A DNA stretch of 64,000 nt, taken from contig NZ_CAJGBF010000001.1 of the NCBI RefSeq assembly GCF_904424705.1, positions 248,001 through 312,000 on the forward strand, given 5' to 3'. A model generated the notes under the pieces. The model worked only from the letters and a program-made list of their open reading frames with translations. It ran no database searches and was not told the origin of the DNA. Source of the DNA: Rossellomorea arthrocnemi (lineage in GTDB: Bacteria > Bacillota > Bacilli > Bacillales > Bacillaceae_B). This document shows, piece by piece, positions 26,844 through 35,471 of this stretch. A program made the translations under genes and the position numbers. The stretch's first letter is position 1, and each line of letters begins with the position of its first letter.

Positions 26844-28064
26844 CTATTCGTTCAACAACATCACACCCATCAAGCCCACCATCGAGAACATCACCGGGGT
26901 AAAGAAACCGTAGAAGTATCCATCACTGACACTGCCTGATGTAGATTGAACACTTTCCAATATAAAGCCAAAAATACCGGGCAGCAATACAGCACTGAGA
27001 AACCCTCCTGTATTCGCAAACCCTGAAACAGTGCCGGATTCCGTTACAGGGAACGATTTACGAACAGCGGCAAAGGTCAATGAATTTGCTCCGAACCCAA
27101 AGCCTATGACAAAAAATAGGATTATCACCAGGAAAAGGGGTGGATGCCCCTTAAATAAAAGAAAGGCAGTCCAACACAGTAAAACCGTAAGATGAAAAAC
27201 AACATACGGACGTTTAATTTTTCCTAAATAGCTTGAAACCCAGCCGATAAGAGGGGCTCCAACCAGGGCTCCAAGTAGACTGATCATAATGAGCCGGCTT
27301 GCTTCTATACGTGTCATTCCATATCCATCCATTGCATAGGGAACCGCCCATGAACCGATAAACCCTATATATCCTCCTACAATCCCAAAGTGGCACAGGA
27401 ATAATGCCCATGCCTGTCTACTTAAGAATATTCTTCTCAGTAACACTGGTACTTTTTCATGTTGTACTGTACCTTTCACAAGGAAAGGCTGGTTTGGCTT
27501 CTTGACAAGTACCCAAAAAAGGAAAAAACTCCATACACATAAAAGAATCCCCGCTGATAAAAATGATTCCCTCCATCCAAACGAGACAATCACTGCAGAG
27601 AATGGAACGGTCGCCAACAGGAAGCCCAGGCTTCCTGTCATCCCGGCGAAACCAATTAATCGTGGAAATTCCCCCTTACCAAACCACAGACTCAGTATTA
27701 ACACCATACTTACCCAGATGGTCGCATCCCCGATTCCCGTTAAAATTCGGGCGAAAAACAGGATAAACGCATGTGTGCCCAAGCTATAAAGGATCGTCCC
27801 TATCCCAGTAAGTGCCGCACCGAAAATAAGAAAAAGATTCGGTCCATAACGATCAACCAAAATACCCATAGGAATTTGTAAGCCCGTGTATACAAGAAAC
27901 TGAATACTCGCCACCAATCCGATCGTAGAAGCCTTCACACTAAAATCAGCCATCAATTTGTCCGTAATCAACCCCGGAGCCGTCCGCTGACTCGATATGA
28001 TTAAGTAAGTAAACAATACGGAAGCAAAGATAACCCATCTGAATCTGTTGGTGTGTGTGTCCAA
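26844..28064 (-). CDS. MFS transporter
   Basis: 406-residue, twelve-segment MFS protein. Motif A-like sequence is PMGILVDRYGPNLFLIFGAALTGIGTILYS, and segment 4 has ARILTGIGDATIWVSMVLILSLWFGKGEFPRLIGFAGMTGSLG. The C-terminal half has VTESGTVSGFANTGGFLSAVLLPGIFGFILE, typical of the organophosphate/anion-cation symporter branches. Start is a TTG at 28064 with GGGGTAG upstream. The substrate is not recognisable and the neighbours give no hint: it lies between a SAM-controlled methyltransferase and a multidrug exporter, each with separate signals. Confidence 0.83.
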   Translation of the reverse strand: MDTHTNRFRWVIFASVLFTYLIISSQRTAPGLITDKLMADFSVKASTIGLVASIQFLVYTGLQIPMGILVDRYGPNLFLIFGAALTGIGTILYSLGTHAFILFFARILTGIGDATIWVSMVLILSLWFGKGEFPRLIGFAGMTGSLGFLLATVPFSAVIVSFGWRESFLSAGILLCVWSFFLFWVLVKKPNQPFLVKGTVQHEKVPVLLRRIFLSRQAWALFLCHFGIVGGYIGFIGSWAVPYAMDGYGMTRIEASRLIMISLLGALVGAPLIGWVSSYLGKIKRPYVVFHLTVLLCWTAFLLFKGHPPLFLVIILFFVIGFGFGANSLTFAAVRKSFPVTESGTVSGFANTGGFLSAVLLPGIFGFILESVQSTSGSVSDGYFYGFFTPVMFSMVGLMGVMLLNE

Positions 28065-28154
28065 TACTATCTACCCCTGTTTGCTTTTTATTCCTAATAT
28101 ATGGGGGACTTTATAAAGTAGTAACGATTTTGAAACCAAACACTATAAAAAAAT

Positions 28155-28182
28155 AATGTGCAGGCTCTTAAGCCTGCACATT
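28155..28182 (-). terminator. Terminator of the DHA2 exporter gene
   Basis: Perfect 12-base stem AATGTGCAGGCT / AGCCTGCACATT, four-base loop, followed on the minus strand by ATTTTTTTAT. Confidence 0.88.
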
Positions 28183-28199
28183 ACACTTGTTTTTGCTTC

Positions 28200-29573
28200 C
28201 TAATTCAATGAGAGTTGTTTCCCTTTTTCACCAAGTAACATTCCTGCTGTCACGATGGCACATACGGCTAATATCACGAGGATTAAAAAGACTGTGTGTA
28301 AGCTTGTCTCCAATACGTAGCCTCTTAACTGATCACTCAGCCACAGGCCAGAAACGGCAATCCCGATGGACTGGCCCAAGTTTCGCATTAAATTGAACGT
28401 ACCCATTGCCGCTCCCCGAACCTTCCATTCCACAGATGATTGAACCGCCACTGTGAAGGCTGTCAGGGACAAACCGAAACCAAAGCCAATAATCGCGGTG
28501 ACAACCATCATCCAAGGAACAGTCGTATGATCATTAAATAAGACTAATCCCAGGCATCCCGCTGTAATGACGGAAATTCCCATAATGGTGATTCTTCCAA
28601 TGGACGTTTTGGCTAACAATCTCCCTGACAGGACCGCAGCAAACGGCCAGGTAATCGACATCGGAAGCATCGTCACTCCGGACAGGGTTGCATTTAAACC
28701 GGTGACACCTTGTACCCATAAAGGGATGTAAAACGTAACGGCAACCAGAATGAAGCCAAGTAGAAAACCGGCAATCGTCGAAATGGTGATAAAGCGATTC
28801 TTGAATAACGAAAGGGGAAGCATAGGCTCTTCCGCCTTGGATTCAATCCAGATAAATAGACCGATCCCCATCACCGAAAGAATCAGCAAAGAGAGAATTC
28901 CTCCAGTCACCTGATTTTGTTCCTTTACTAATGTTAAGGCATACAGAAACGCTGTGATACTGACGGCAAAAGTAAAAATACCGCCGTAGTCTATTCTGTG
29001 TTTCTTCTTTTCTACATTTTCCTTTAACGACGTCCATAACAGGAAGAGCGAAATAATCCCAAAAGGAAGATTCATAAAGAAAATCCAATGCCATGAAATG
29101 GTATCCACAATAAAACCGCCTGCAAGGGGACCGGCTATTCCGGCTATCCCCCACACACTGCTCATCCAGCCCTGCATTTTGGCCCGCAGCTCAAATGTAA
29201 AAACATCGCCGATAATGGTAAAAGGCAATGTGGTCAACGCCCCTGCCCCCATTCCCTGTATCAAACGGAACAGAATCAGCTGTTCCATTGATTGTGATAA
29301 TCCCGAGAGCATGGAACCCGCTAAAAAAATACTAACTCCAATGGTAAACATAATCTTTCTTCCATATAAATCAGCCAGTTTCCCAAAGACAGGCGTACTG
29401 ATGACAATAGCCAGCAGATAAACTGAGATGACCCAGGTATACAGCTCACTTCCACCCAAATCTTCTACAATCTTCGGCATCGCTGTACTGACGATCGTTC
29501 CTTCGATAGCAGTGAGGAACGTTGCAATTAATAATACAAAAACAACAGACTTTTGTTTTGTTTCACGATTCAC
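28200..29573 (-). CDS. DHA2-family multidrug MFS exporter (EmrB/QacA type)
   Basis: 457-residue protein with 14 hydrophobic segments. FLTAIEGTIVSTAMPKIVEDLGG is the motif D1 region, FGKLADLYGRKIMFTIGVSIFLAGSMLSG motif A, ILFRLIQGMGAGALTTLPFTIIGDVF motif B, and GIAGIAGPLAGGFIVDTISWHWIFFMNLPFGII motif C, which marks drug:proton antiporters. It is similar in layout to B. subtilis YusP and related exporters. It is transcribed alone, with no adjacent regulator gene; a CATGTGCACATG palindrome at 29638 upstream could be an operator. Confidence 0.88.
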   Translation of the reverse strand: MNRETKQKSVVFVLLIATFLTAIEGTIVSTAMPKIVEDLGGSELYTWVISVYLLAIVISTPVFGKLADLYGRKIMFTIGVSIFLAGSMLSGLSQSMEQLILFRLIQGMGAGALTTLPFTIIGDVFTFELRAKMQGWMSSVWGIAGIAGPLAGGFIVDTISWHWIFFMNLPFGIISLFLLWTSLKENVEKKKHRIDYGGIFTFAVSITAFLYALTLVKEQNQVTGGILSLLILSVMGIGLFIWIESKAEEPMLPLSLFKNRFITISTIAGFLLGFILVAVTFYIPLWVQGVTGLNATLSGVTMLPMSITWPFAAVLSGRLLAKTSIGRITIMGISVITAGCLGLVLFNDHTTVPWMMVVTAIIGFGFGLSLTAFTVAVQSSVEWKVRGAAMGTFNLMRNLGQSIGIAVSGLWLSDQLRGYVLETSLHTVFLILVILAVCAIVTAGMLLGEKGKQLSLN

Positions 29574-29637
29574 TTTATCTTAACCCTTTCTTCTATGAAA
29601 ATGACGAAATGAACGGTGTGCATGTTCTATCTATTTA

Positions 29638-29649
29638 CATGTGCACATG
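29638..29649. promoter_or_regulatory. Palindrome upstream of the DHA2 exporter (possible operator)
   Basis: CATGTGCACATG is a perfect 12-base palindrome 65 bases before the exporter start, and CATGTGCAC recurs about 100 bases further upstream. Such sites often bind TetR/MarR repressors of exporters. No candidate regulator is adjacent, so this is only a suggestion. Confidence 0.4.
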
Positions 29650-29772
29650 AAAATCCCCCATCTATCTTATCACTTAACAGCGGAAAAGACAGATGAAAGA
29701 ACTTGGGGAGAACCAAGAATGTGAGCTACTCCTATAAGATCATGTGCACCTCAAGTTTTTTCGTCTGTATGT

Positions 29773-29808
29773 AAAAAAGACATCCTCTTACCACTTGGAT
29801 GTCTTTTT
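29773..29808. terminator. Bidirectional hairpin downstream of the kinase gene
   Basis: AAAAAAGACATCC / GGATGTCTTTTT with an 11-base loop, T-runs on both strands. It probably ends the kinase transcript, about 220 bases after its stop. Confidence 0.7.
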
Positions 29809-30028
29809 AATTCTTTTATGCTTTTCAGTGCTGATTTGTTCAATATACAACCTGCTGCTACTGGGGGCACTTGATATTCAGGCTTAATAACTGATTCCCC
29901 GCAGCGGTACTATTTTCTTTTAGTACACACTTTCACTTCATCGACTTGCTGAGAAACTGAAGTCAGGCCGCTCCCCATACTCCGCGCTGTGATGGAAATC
30001 TATCAGATTATATGGAAATGCCCATGTC

Positions 30029-31258
30029 TCACAAAAAAATCCTAAACGTCGTCCCCACACCCTGCTCGCTTTCCACCTGTATTTCACCCTTCATTCGTTT
30101 GATAATTTGATAGCAGACCGTGAGCCCAAGACCGGTCCCTTTTTCCTTTGTCGAATAATAGGGTCTGCCCAATACCTTAAGTTGATCCGGAGGCATGCCG
30201 GCGCCATTATCCTGAATGACGACCATAATCCGGCCGTCTTTATGTACATGGGCTGCCACCGTGATTTCCCCATTTTCTTTTATCGCCTCAATCGCATTTT
30301 TCAGAAGGTTGAGGAGTACTTGCTTCAACTCAATCTTGATCCCTTGAACCATCAGATCGTTTTCAATATGACTATTGATTTGTATGCTGCTCATCACAGC
30401 ATACGTGGACATCACATCGACGGATTCATTTATGGTGTCGGTCAAACTGAATACCTCGTATTCTTCCGTCTGGGGCTTTGCAAGGGAAAGGTATTGATTG
30501 ATGACGTCTTGGGCATGATCCAATTCCTGTATGGATATGTTGATAAAGCTCTTTTGTTCCTCTGTTAACGTTTCTCTCTGCAAGAGCTGCATGAACCCTC
30601 TTACAGTCGTCATGGGATTGCGGATTTCATGGGCGACTGAGGCCGCCAATTGGCTGACTACATTAAATTTTTCTGCTTTCATAAGCTCTTTTTTGACCCT
30701 GAGTTGTTCCAATCGATTTTCAATCAGATAAATGGTCAGAATCAGCGTGATCCATATGATTAAGGTGGAGCTTACCATTAACAGGAGCTGCTCTATTTCA
30801 TTGCGTTGGAGTAAAAAACAAGTTCTAGTAATCGGGATAAACAAATAAAAAACCGATATCAGGACGATTTTGTATCTCCACGTCCCTCTTTTATACCATT
30901 TGGATATAGGGACCAGGAGCACACTGTAAATCGCATAATTCACGACCAAAAAGATCCATACGTGGCTTGTAAACACACCGATCACCAGCATGGTGAGGAA
31001 CGTACTGAATCCCACTCTCTTCCCTCCATAAATAAAGGCAAGGATCATCGGAATCACTTTGAAATCGTACACATATCCGCTTGAGTAAACGACGGGAAAC
31101 ATCATGGTAAAGACCAAAACAGCAAGATTCATGATCAGGAACTTAAGGGTGAACCCTTTTGAACCATTGTCCGAGTCATTTGTAAACATTTGAAAAAGCA
31201 AAACCATAAATAGGATAAATACCACATGCAAAATTAAATGATGGACAGTCTCTAACAT
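30029..31258 (-). CDS. KinB-like sporulation sensor histidine kinase
   Basis: 409-residue membrane kinase. The N-terminal 180 residues contain about six hydrophobic segments of the 5TM-LYT kind (LKFLIMNLAVLVFTMMFPVVYSSGYVYDFKVIPMILAFIYGGKRVG). The dimerisation/phosphoacceptor box is SVAHEIRNPMTTVRGFMQLL with His210. The ATPase has the N-box LLKNAIEAI, G1 IQDNGAGMP, the KGTGLGL G2 box and GTTFRIFL at the end. No response regulator is adjacent, as is usual for KinA-E kinases that feed the Spo0F phosphorelay. The signal is unknown. A role in sporulation is inferred from similarity to KinB. Confidence 0.86.
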   Translation of the reverse strand: MLETVHHLILHVVFILFMVLLFQMFTNDSDNGSKGFTLKFLIMNLAVLVFTMMFPVVYSSGYVYDFKVIPMILAFIYGGKRVGFSTFLTMLVIGVFTSHVWIFLVVNYAIYSVLLVPISKWYKRGTWRYKIVLISVFYLFIPITRTCFLLQRNEIEQLLLMVSSTLIIWITLILTIYLIENRLEQLRVKKELMKAEKFNVVSQLAASVAHEIRNPMTTVRGFMQLLQRETLTEEQKSFINISIQELDHAQDVINQYLSLAKPQTEEYEVFSLTDTINESVDVMSTYAVMSSIQINSHIENDLMVQGIKIELKQVLLNLLKNAIEAIKENGEITVAAHVHKDGRIMVVIQDNGAGMPPDQLKVLGRPYYSTKEKGTGLGLTVCYQIIKRMKGEIQVESEQGVGTTFRIFL

Positions 31259-31367
31259 ACATGATCTCCTTTAGGAAAAAAGCATCTACTTTAACTCTTC
31301 GACATCCCGACCGGAAATCCTTTCCATTCATCCCCAACGTTCGACAAAAATGATTGTGTGGGGCGCA

Positions 31368-31412
31368 GGGAGCGCGGGGACGAGGGAGCGCGGGGACGGT
31401 TCTCGTGCTTCC
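31368..31412 (+). repeat. REP-like dispersed palindrome, copy 2 (left arm duplicated)
   Basis: The GGGAGCGCGGGGACG left portion occurs twice in tandem, then CGGTTCTCGTGCTTCC completes the element. The core matches copies at 7509, 31788 and 44676. The tandem left arm looks like a local slippage event. Confidence 0.7.
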
Positions 31413-31600
31413 TGGATATATGTTGGAAGCGTAAGGTCCCCGCTAATTCCGACGAAAATCACAGCTTCTTTTACTGAAAAGCTCTTAACCGTTTGCCGAA
31501 GTGTGTTTATTTGTGCAGAAAAACCGTTTTTTTTCCTGGCTACTGGCCATTTCCAAGAGTTTCCCCCATCAATGCATACCCCCAATAAGGACTATGACCA

Positions 31601-31733
31601 GGATTCATGCGAGAATGATCCTTTTCGTGCGGGATTTGAGATAATCATGCGGCTTTCAGAATAATCGTGCGAGTTTGAGAATAATCATGCGATATATTCC
31701 ATAATCATGCCGCCCTGTCGAATTTTCTTTATT
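31601..31733 (+). repeat. Six-unit 20-bp array with terminal unit and tail, copy A
   Basis: Six consecutive 20-base units with exact spacing start at 31601, 31621, 31641, 31661, 31681 and 31701. Units share the pattern ATAATCRTGCGRG followed by seven to nine variable bases; the first two are most degenerate. The sixth has TCATGCCGCCCTGTCG instead and runs into AATTTTCTTTATT. The 20-base period is not a multiple of three, so it is not a peptide repeat. The same layout recurs at 40078 and 58501. Confidence 0.88.
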
Positions 31734-31787
31734 TGGAGGCACACACATAAAACGGTGCGTATCCCCAGGTTTCGGGCATACTTAAGC

Positions 31788-31818
31788 GGGAAGCAGGAGA
31801 ACCGTCCCCCTGCTTCCC
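31788..31818 (-). repeat. REP-like dispersed palindrome, copy 3 (inverted)
   Basis: Reads GGGAAGCAGGGGGACGGTTC then TCCTGCTTCCC on the minus strand, the best-conserved palindrome of the four copies. It is 55 bases after array A and just before the exporter terminator. Confidence 0.75.
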
Positions 31819-31822
31819 CCCA

Positions 31823-31863
31823 AAAAAATCGAGTACAAAACCGTTATGGTTTCGTACTCGATT
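31823..31863 (-). terminator. Terminator of the MarR-ABC exporter operon
   Basis: Minus-strand hairpin with arms AATCGAGTACgAAACC and GGTTTTGTACTCGATT followed by TTTTTTT, 24 bases after the exporter stop. Confidence 0.88.
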
Positions 31864-31887
31864 CCCACTATAGCTGCGAGATTATAC

Positions 31888-33750
31888 CTATCCGGCTACA
31901 TCGCTAAATTGACTATTATATAGATCCGCATAAAAACCGTTCTGTCTGAGCAGTTCTGCATGCGAGCCTTGTTCGATGACGGAGCCCTGGTCCATGACCA
32001 GAATCAGATCTGCGTCTTTAATGGTCGACAGCCGGTGAGCGATGACGAAGCTTGTTCGTCCTTCCATTAAGCGGTTCATCGCTTGTTGGATGAGGAGCTC
32101 TGTACGGGTGTCCACACTTGAAGTCGCTTCATCCAGAATCATGATCGGAGGGTCAGCCAGAATCGCCCGGGCAATGGTCATGAGTTGCTTTTGCCCTTGT
32201 GAGATGTTGGATGCTTCTTCGTTTAGGACGGTTTCATAGCCGTCAGGTAATGTGCGGATGAAGTGATCGGCATGGGCCATAACCGACGCCTCCATGATTT
32301 CTTCTTCCGTTGCACCCGTCTTCCCGTAAGCGATATTTTCCCTGATGGTCCCCTTAAACAGCCACGTGTCCTGTAACACCATTCCAAAGCTTTTTCTCAG
32401 TTCGCTTCGAGGGACGGACCTCGTATCCACGCCATCTATGTTGATTTTCCCGTCATTGAGCTCATAGAATCGCATCAGTAGATTGATAAGAGTCGTTTTT
32501 CCCGCTCCTGTCGGTCCAACGATGGCGACGGTCTGCCCGGGCTGAACGTCGATGTTCATGTCGTTGATTAGTAAATGTTCTCCATACCCAAAGTCTACAT
32601 GCTCAAATGTTACAGCGCCTTTTGGACGGGTTAAGTGTTCAGACGTTTTTTCTTTCGTTTCTTCTTCTTCGTCCAACAGTTCAAATACCCGTTCCGCTGC
32701 TGCCACCGTTGATTGGATAATGTTTGCGATGTTTGCCGTTTGAGTGATTGGCTGGGTGAACTGGCGAGTATAGGTGATAAAGGCTTGGATATCCCCGATT
32801 GAAATCGCGCGATTCGTGACGAGAATCCCGCCGACCACGCTGATCAGCACATAACTGATGTTTCCGATGAACATCATGATCGGCATGATGATCCCTGAAA
32901 TGAACTGCGCTTTACTTCCCGCTTCATACAGTTCATCATTCACCGAATCGAACTCGACGCCTGCCTTCTTTTCATGACCGAATGCTTTCACGACTTGGTG
33001 ACCGGTGAACATCTCTTCAATATGTCCATTCAGTTGACCGAGCGTGCGCTGTTGATCCGCAAAATGTTTTTGAGACCGTTTCAAGATCGGCCGGATGGCA
33101 AACATGGAAACCGGTAAGCTTACGACTGAAATGAGCGTCAATAAAGGACTGATCGACAGCATCATGACAACGATCCCCACAATGGTGACGATCGAGGTGA
33201 TGAACTGAGTCAGACTTTGCTGAAGTGTACTGCTGATCGTGTCGATATCATTGGTCATCCGACTGAGGGTTTCCCCGTTCGGGCGCCCGTCGTAATACTT
33301 GAGTGGAAGCTTCTCAATCTTTTGATTCACATCTTCCCTCAGGTCATAAGCGGTCAATTGGGCAACGCTTGACATAATGTACTGTTGGATAAAATTGAAC
33401 ACACTGCTGAAGACGTATAACCCGGCAAGCATCAACAAGATCCCACCGATTTTTTCAAAGTCAATCCCGGCACCGGGTACTCCTTTGAACTTGGCATAAG
33501 CGCCTTCGAATAATTCGGTAATCGCGTTCCCCATGATTTTAGGACCGACGATCGCAAAGACGGTACTTAAGATCGCCGCGACAAAAACAGCGATCAATTG
33601 GGTTCTGCGTGGCTTTAAATAGCCGAGTAACCGTTTCAAGGTCACCTTGAAATTCTTGGGCTTCTGCCCCATCATCATCATGTTTCCGCCGCCTGGTCCA
33701 AATCCTGCCTGACCGCCGTCGCCACGCTGAGGTTTTCGTTGCTTACTCAT
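31888..33750 (-). CDS. ABC multidrug exporter half-transporter B (YfiC/YheH-like, catalytically complete site)
   Basis: 620-residue exporter subunit: a Gly/Met-rich cytoplasmic N-terminus (GDGGQAGFGPGGGNMMMMGQ), six membrane segments, then the ATPase. Walker A is GPTGAGKTT, the Walker B MILDEATSSVD has the catalytic Glu, and the switch His is in IAHRLS. The signature is ISQGQKQL, changed from LSGGQ. With the partner encoded upstream it forms a heterodimer of the BmrC/BmrD type, with one active and one degenerate ATP site. Its ATG overlaps the partner's stop by four bases. The substrate is probably a hydrophobic drug (inference). Confidence 0.9.
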   Translation of the reverse strand: MSKQRKPQRGDGGQAGFGPGGGNMMMMGQKPKNFKVTLKRLLGYLKPRRTQLIAVFVAAILSTVFAIVGPKIMGNAITELFEGAYAKFKGVPGAGIDFEKIGGILLMLAGLYVFSSVFNFIQQYIMSSVAQLTAYDLREDVNQKIEKLPLKYYDGRPNGETLSRMTNDIDTISSTLQQSLTQFITSIVTIVGIVVMMLSISPLLTLISVVSLPVSMFAIRPILKRSQKHFADQQRTLGQLNGHIEEMFTGHQVVKAFGHEKKAGVEFDSVNDELYEAGSKAQFISGIIMPIMMFIGNISYVLISVVGGILVTNRAISIGDIQAFITYTRQFTQPITQTANIANIIQSTVAAAERVFELLDEEEETKEKTSEHLTRPKGAVTFEHVDFGYGEHLLINDMNIDVQPGQTVAIVGPTGAGKTTLINLLMRFYELNDGKINIDGVDTRSVPRSELRKSFGMVLQDTWLFKGTIRENIAYGKTGATEEEIMEASVMAHADHFIRTLPDGYETVLNEEASNISQGQKQLMTIARAILADPPIMILDEATSSVDTRTELLIQQAMNRLMEGRTSFVIAHRLSTIKDADLILVMDQGSVIEQGSHAELLRQNGFYADLYNSQFSDVAG

Positions 33751-35471
33751 GCCGATTCCTCCTCTGAAAGCTGTGATGCGACAATTTCCTGATACACTTC
33801 ATTGGTTTCAAGCAGCTCCCGGTGGGTACCGATCCCGGCTACTTCTCCCTTTTCCAACACGATAATTCTGTCGGCATCGACAACTGTGCTGACTCGTTGG
33901 GCCACGATAAGCATCGTCGCCTCTTTTGTTTTATTTTTTAATGCGGCACGAAGCTTTGCATCCGTTTTGTAATCGAGTGCTGAGAAGCTATCGTCAAATA
34001 GGTATATATCGGGGTTCCGAACCAGGGCTCTTGCAATGGACAAGCGCTGTTTCTGACCTCCTGAGAGATTAGATCCGCCTTGCTCGATTTCTGCCTGGAA
34101 GCCCCCATCCATTTTGCTGACGAATTCTTCTGCCTGGGCGGTACGGGCTGCCTGTTCCACCTCTTCATCACTTGCGTCTTCTTTTCCAAAGCGGATATTC
34201 TCCGCAATCGTTCCCGTAAAGAGAGTCGCTTTCTGCGGGACAAGTCCGAGCTTGGACCTGATTTCCTCCTGTGAAGCGTCTCTTATATCCACGCCATTGA
34301 CCCGAATCGTTCCACTGGCCACCTCATAAAATCGTGGGATCAGGTTAATGAGAGTCGTTTTCCCTGAACCGGTTCCGCCAATGATCGCTGTCGTTTCACC
34401 AGGATTCGCGGTGAAACTGATATTAGACAGAGCAGGCTCTTCAGCACCAGGGTAGTGAAAAGTGACAGAGTCAAATTCCAGCGTCCCTTGCTGAACATCC
34501 GCTCTTTCAGTGCCTTTATCTTCAAAAGACGGTTTCATGTCGAGTACCTTGTTGATCCGTTTCGCCGATACATCGGCACGGGGTACCATGACGAACATCA
34601 TGGAAGCCATCACTAGAGCAAACATGATTTGCATGACATATTGAATGAAAGCCATTAAGTCCCCGATCTGCATACCCCCGTTATCAATCCGGATGCCGCC
34701 GAACCAGATGACGGCGACGACGGTCATGTTCATGACAAGCATCATGACCGGCATCATAAACGCCATAATTTTATTCACTTTAATCGACACATCGGTCAGT
34801 TCCTGGTTCGTATGCTTTAGGCGCTCCTTCTCTTCCGGTTCACGGTTGAAGGCACGGATGACCCGAATACCGGTTAAATTCTCCCGGAGCACAAGATTCA
34901 ATTGATCCAGCTTCTTCTGGACGGTTTGAAATAACGGAATGCCTTTATACAGAATCAGAAGAATCGAACCAACCAACACCGGCATAGTCAGGATAATGAC
35001 GAGGGATAATTTCGCATCCATCCACACAGCCATGATGATCCCGCCGACCAACATGATCGGTGCACTGATAATCATCCGGAGGAGCATGATCACGACCTGT
35101 TGCACTTGTGTAATATCGTTTGTCGTTCTCGTAATCAGAGAAGCAGTGCCCACTTCATCGAATTCCTGAAGGGAAAATTTCTCAATATGATAGAAAAGCT
35201 TCCGGCGGACATCCCGTCCTAAACCGATCGCTGCTTTAGACGAATAGTAACTGGCAATCACCGAGGCAACCGCACCAAGAGCGGAAACGACCAGCATAAA
35301 TCCTCCAATCTTCCATATATAAGGGATATCCCCGACGACGACACCCTTGTCAATAATGTCTGACATCAATGTAGGTAAATACAAAGTCGACATGGATTGA
35401 ATAAAGATTAACGCGAAAATGCCCACAATCATCCATTTATACGCGGATAAGTGTTTCAAGAGCTTGATCAT
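33747..35471 (-). CDS. ABC multidrug exporter half-transporter A (YfiB/YheI-like, degenerate catalytic site)
   Basis: 574-residue exporter subunit with six membrane segments and a C-terminal ATPase. Walker A is GGTGSGKTT and the signature is LSGGQKQR, but Walker B reads IYLFDDSFSALD, with Asp in place of the catalytic Glu, and the switch residue is Gln (IVAQRVS) instead of His. These changes are the mark of the non-hydrolysing site of heterodimeric exporters. Its ATG overlaps the marR stop (ATGA), with AGGAGG upstream, and its own stop overlaps the partner gene. Confidence 0.9.
   Translation of the reverse strand: MIKLLKHLSAYKWMIVGIFALIFIQSMSTLYLPTLMSDIIDKGVVVGDIPYIWKIGGFMLVVSALGAVASVIASYYSSKAAIGLGRDVRRKLFYHIEKFSLQEFDEVGTASLITRTTNDITQVQQVVIMLLRMIISAPIMLVGGIIMAVWMDAKLSLVIILTMPVLVGSILLILYKGIPLFQTVQKKLDQLNLVLRENLTGIRVIRAFNREPEEKERLKHTNQELTDVSIKVNKIMAFMMPVMMLVMNMTVVAVIWFGGIRIDNGGMQIGDLMAFIQYVMQIMFALVMASMMFVMVPRADVSAKRINKVLDMKPSFEDKGTERADVQQGTLEFDSVTFHYPGAEEPALSNISFTANPGETTAIIGGTGSGKTTLINLIPRFYEVASGTIRVNGVDIRDASQEEIRSKLGLVPQKATLFTGTIAENIRFGKEDASDEEVEQAARTAQAEEFVSKMDGGFQAEIEQGGSNLSGGQKQRLSIARALVRNPDIYLFDDSFSALDYKTDAKLRAALKNKTKEATMLIVAQRVSTVVDADRIIVLEKGEVAGIGTHRELLETNEVYQEIVASQLSEEESA

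Larger units (their letters stand above)
29574..30028. other. Intergenic region between the DHA2 exporter and the sensor kinase
   Basis: 455 bases without a convincing gene. It holds the exporter promoter region, a perfect 12-base palindrome CATGTGCACATG at 29638-29649, a partial repeat CATGTGCAC at 29741-29749, and a hairpin at 29773-29808. The 220 bases nearest the kinase show nothing I can identify. Confidence 0.6.
31259..31887. other. Repeat-rich intergenic region
   Basis: 629 bases between the kinase start and the ABC exporter end. It carries REP-like copy 2 (31368-31412), the six-unit 20-bp array A (31601-31733), REP-like copy 3 in inverse orientation (31788-31818) and the exporter terminator (31823-31863). 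An 85-codon minus-strand frame at 31328-31585 runs through the REP-like repeat and is not credible. The kinase promoter should be near 31260-31330. Confidence 0.65.

Noticed and set aside
29691-29735. 14-codon leader peptide frame upstream of the exporter
   Set aside because: It starts at a chance ATG without a ribosome site and faces away from the exporter gene.
31328-31585. 85-codon minus-strand reading frame as a gene
   Set aside because: It runs through the REP-like palindrome, has no ribosome site or recognisable family, and its start lies in repeat sequence.
31601-31733. The 20-bp arrays as CRISPR arrays
   Set aside because: Units are only 20 bases, with a 7-13 base partly conserved core and no constant repeat or 30-base spacers. 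No cas genes are in the window.
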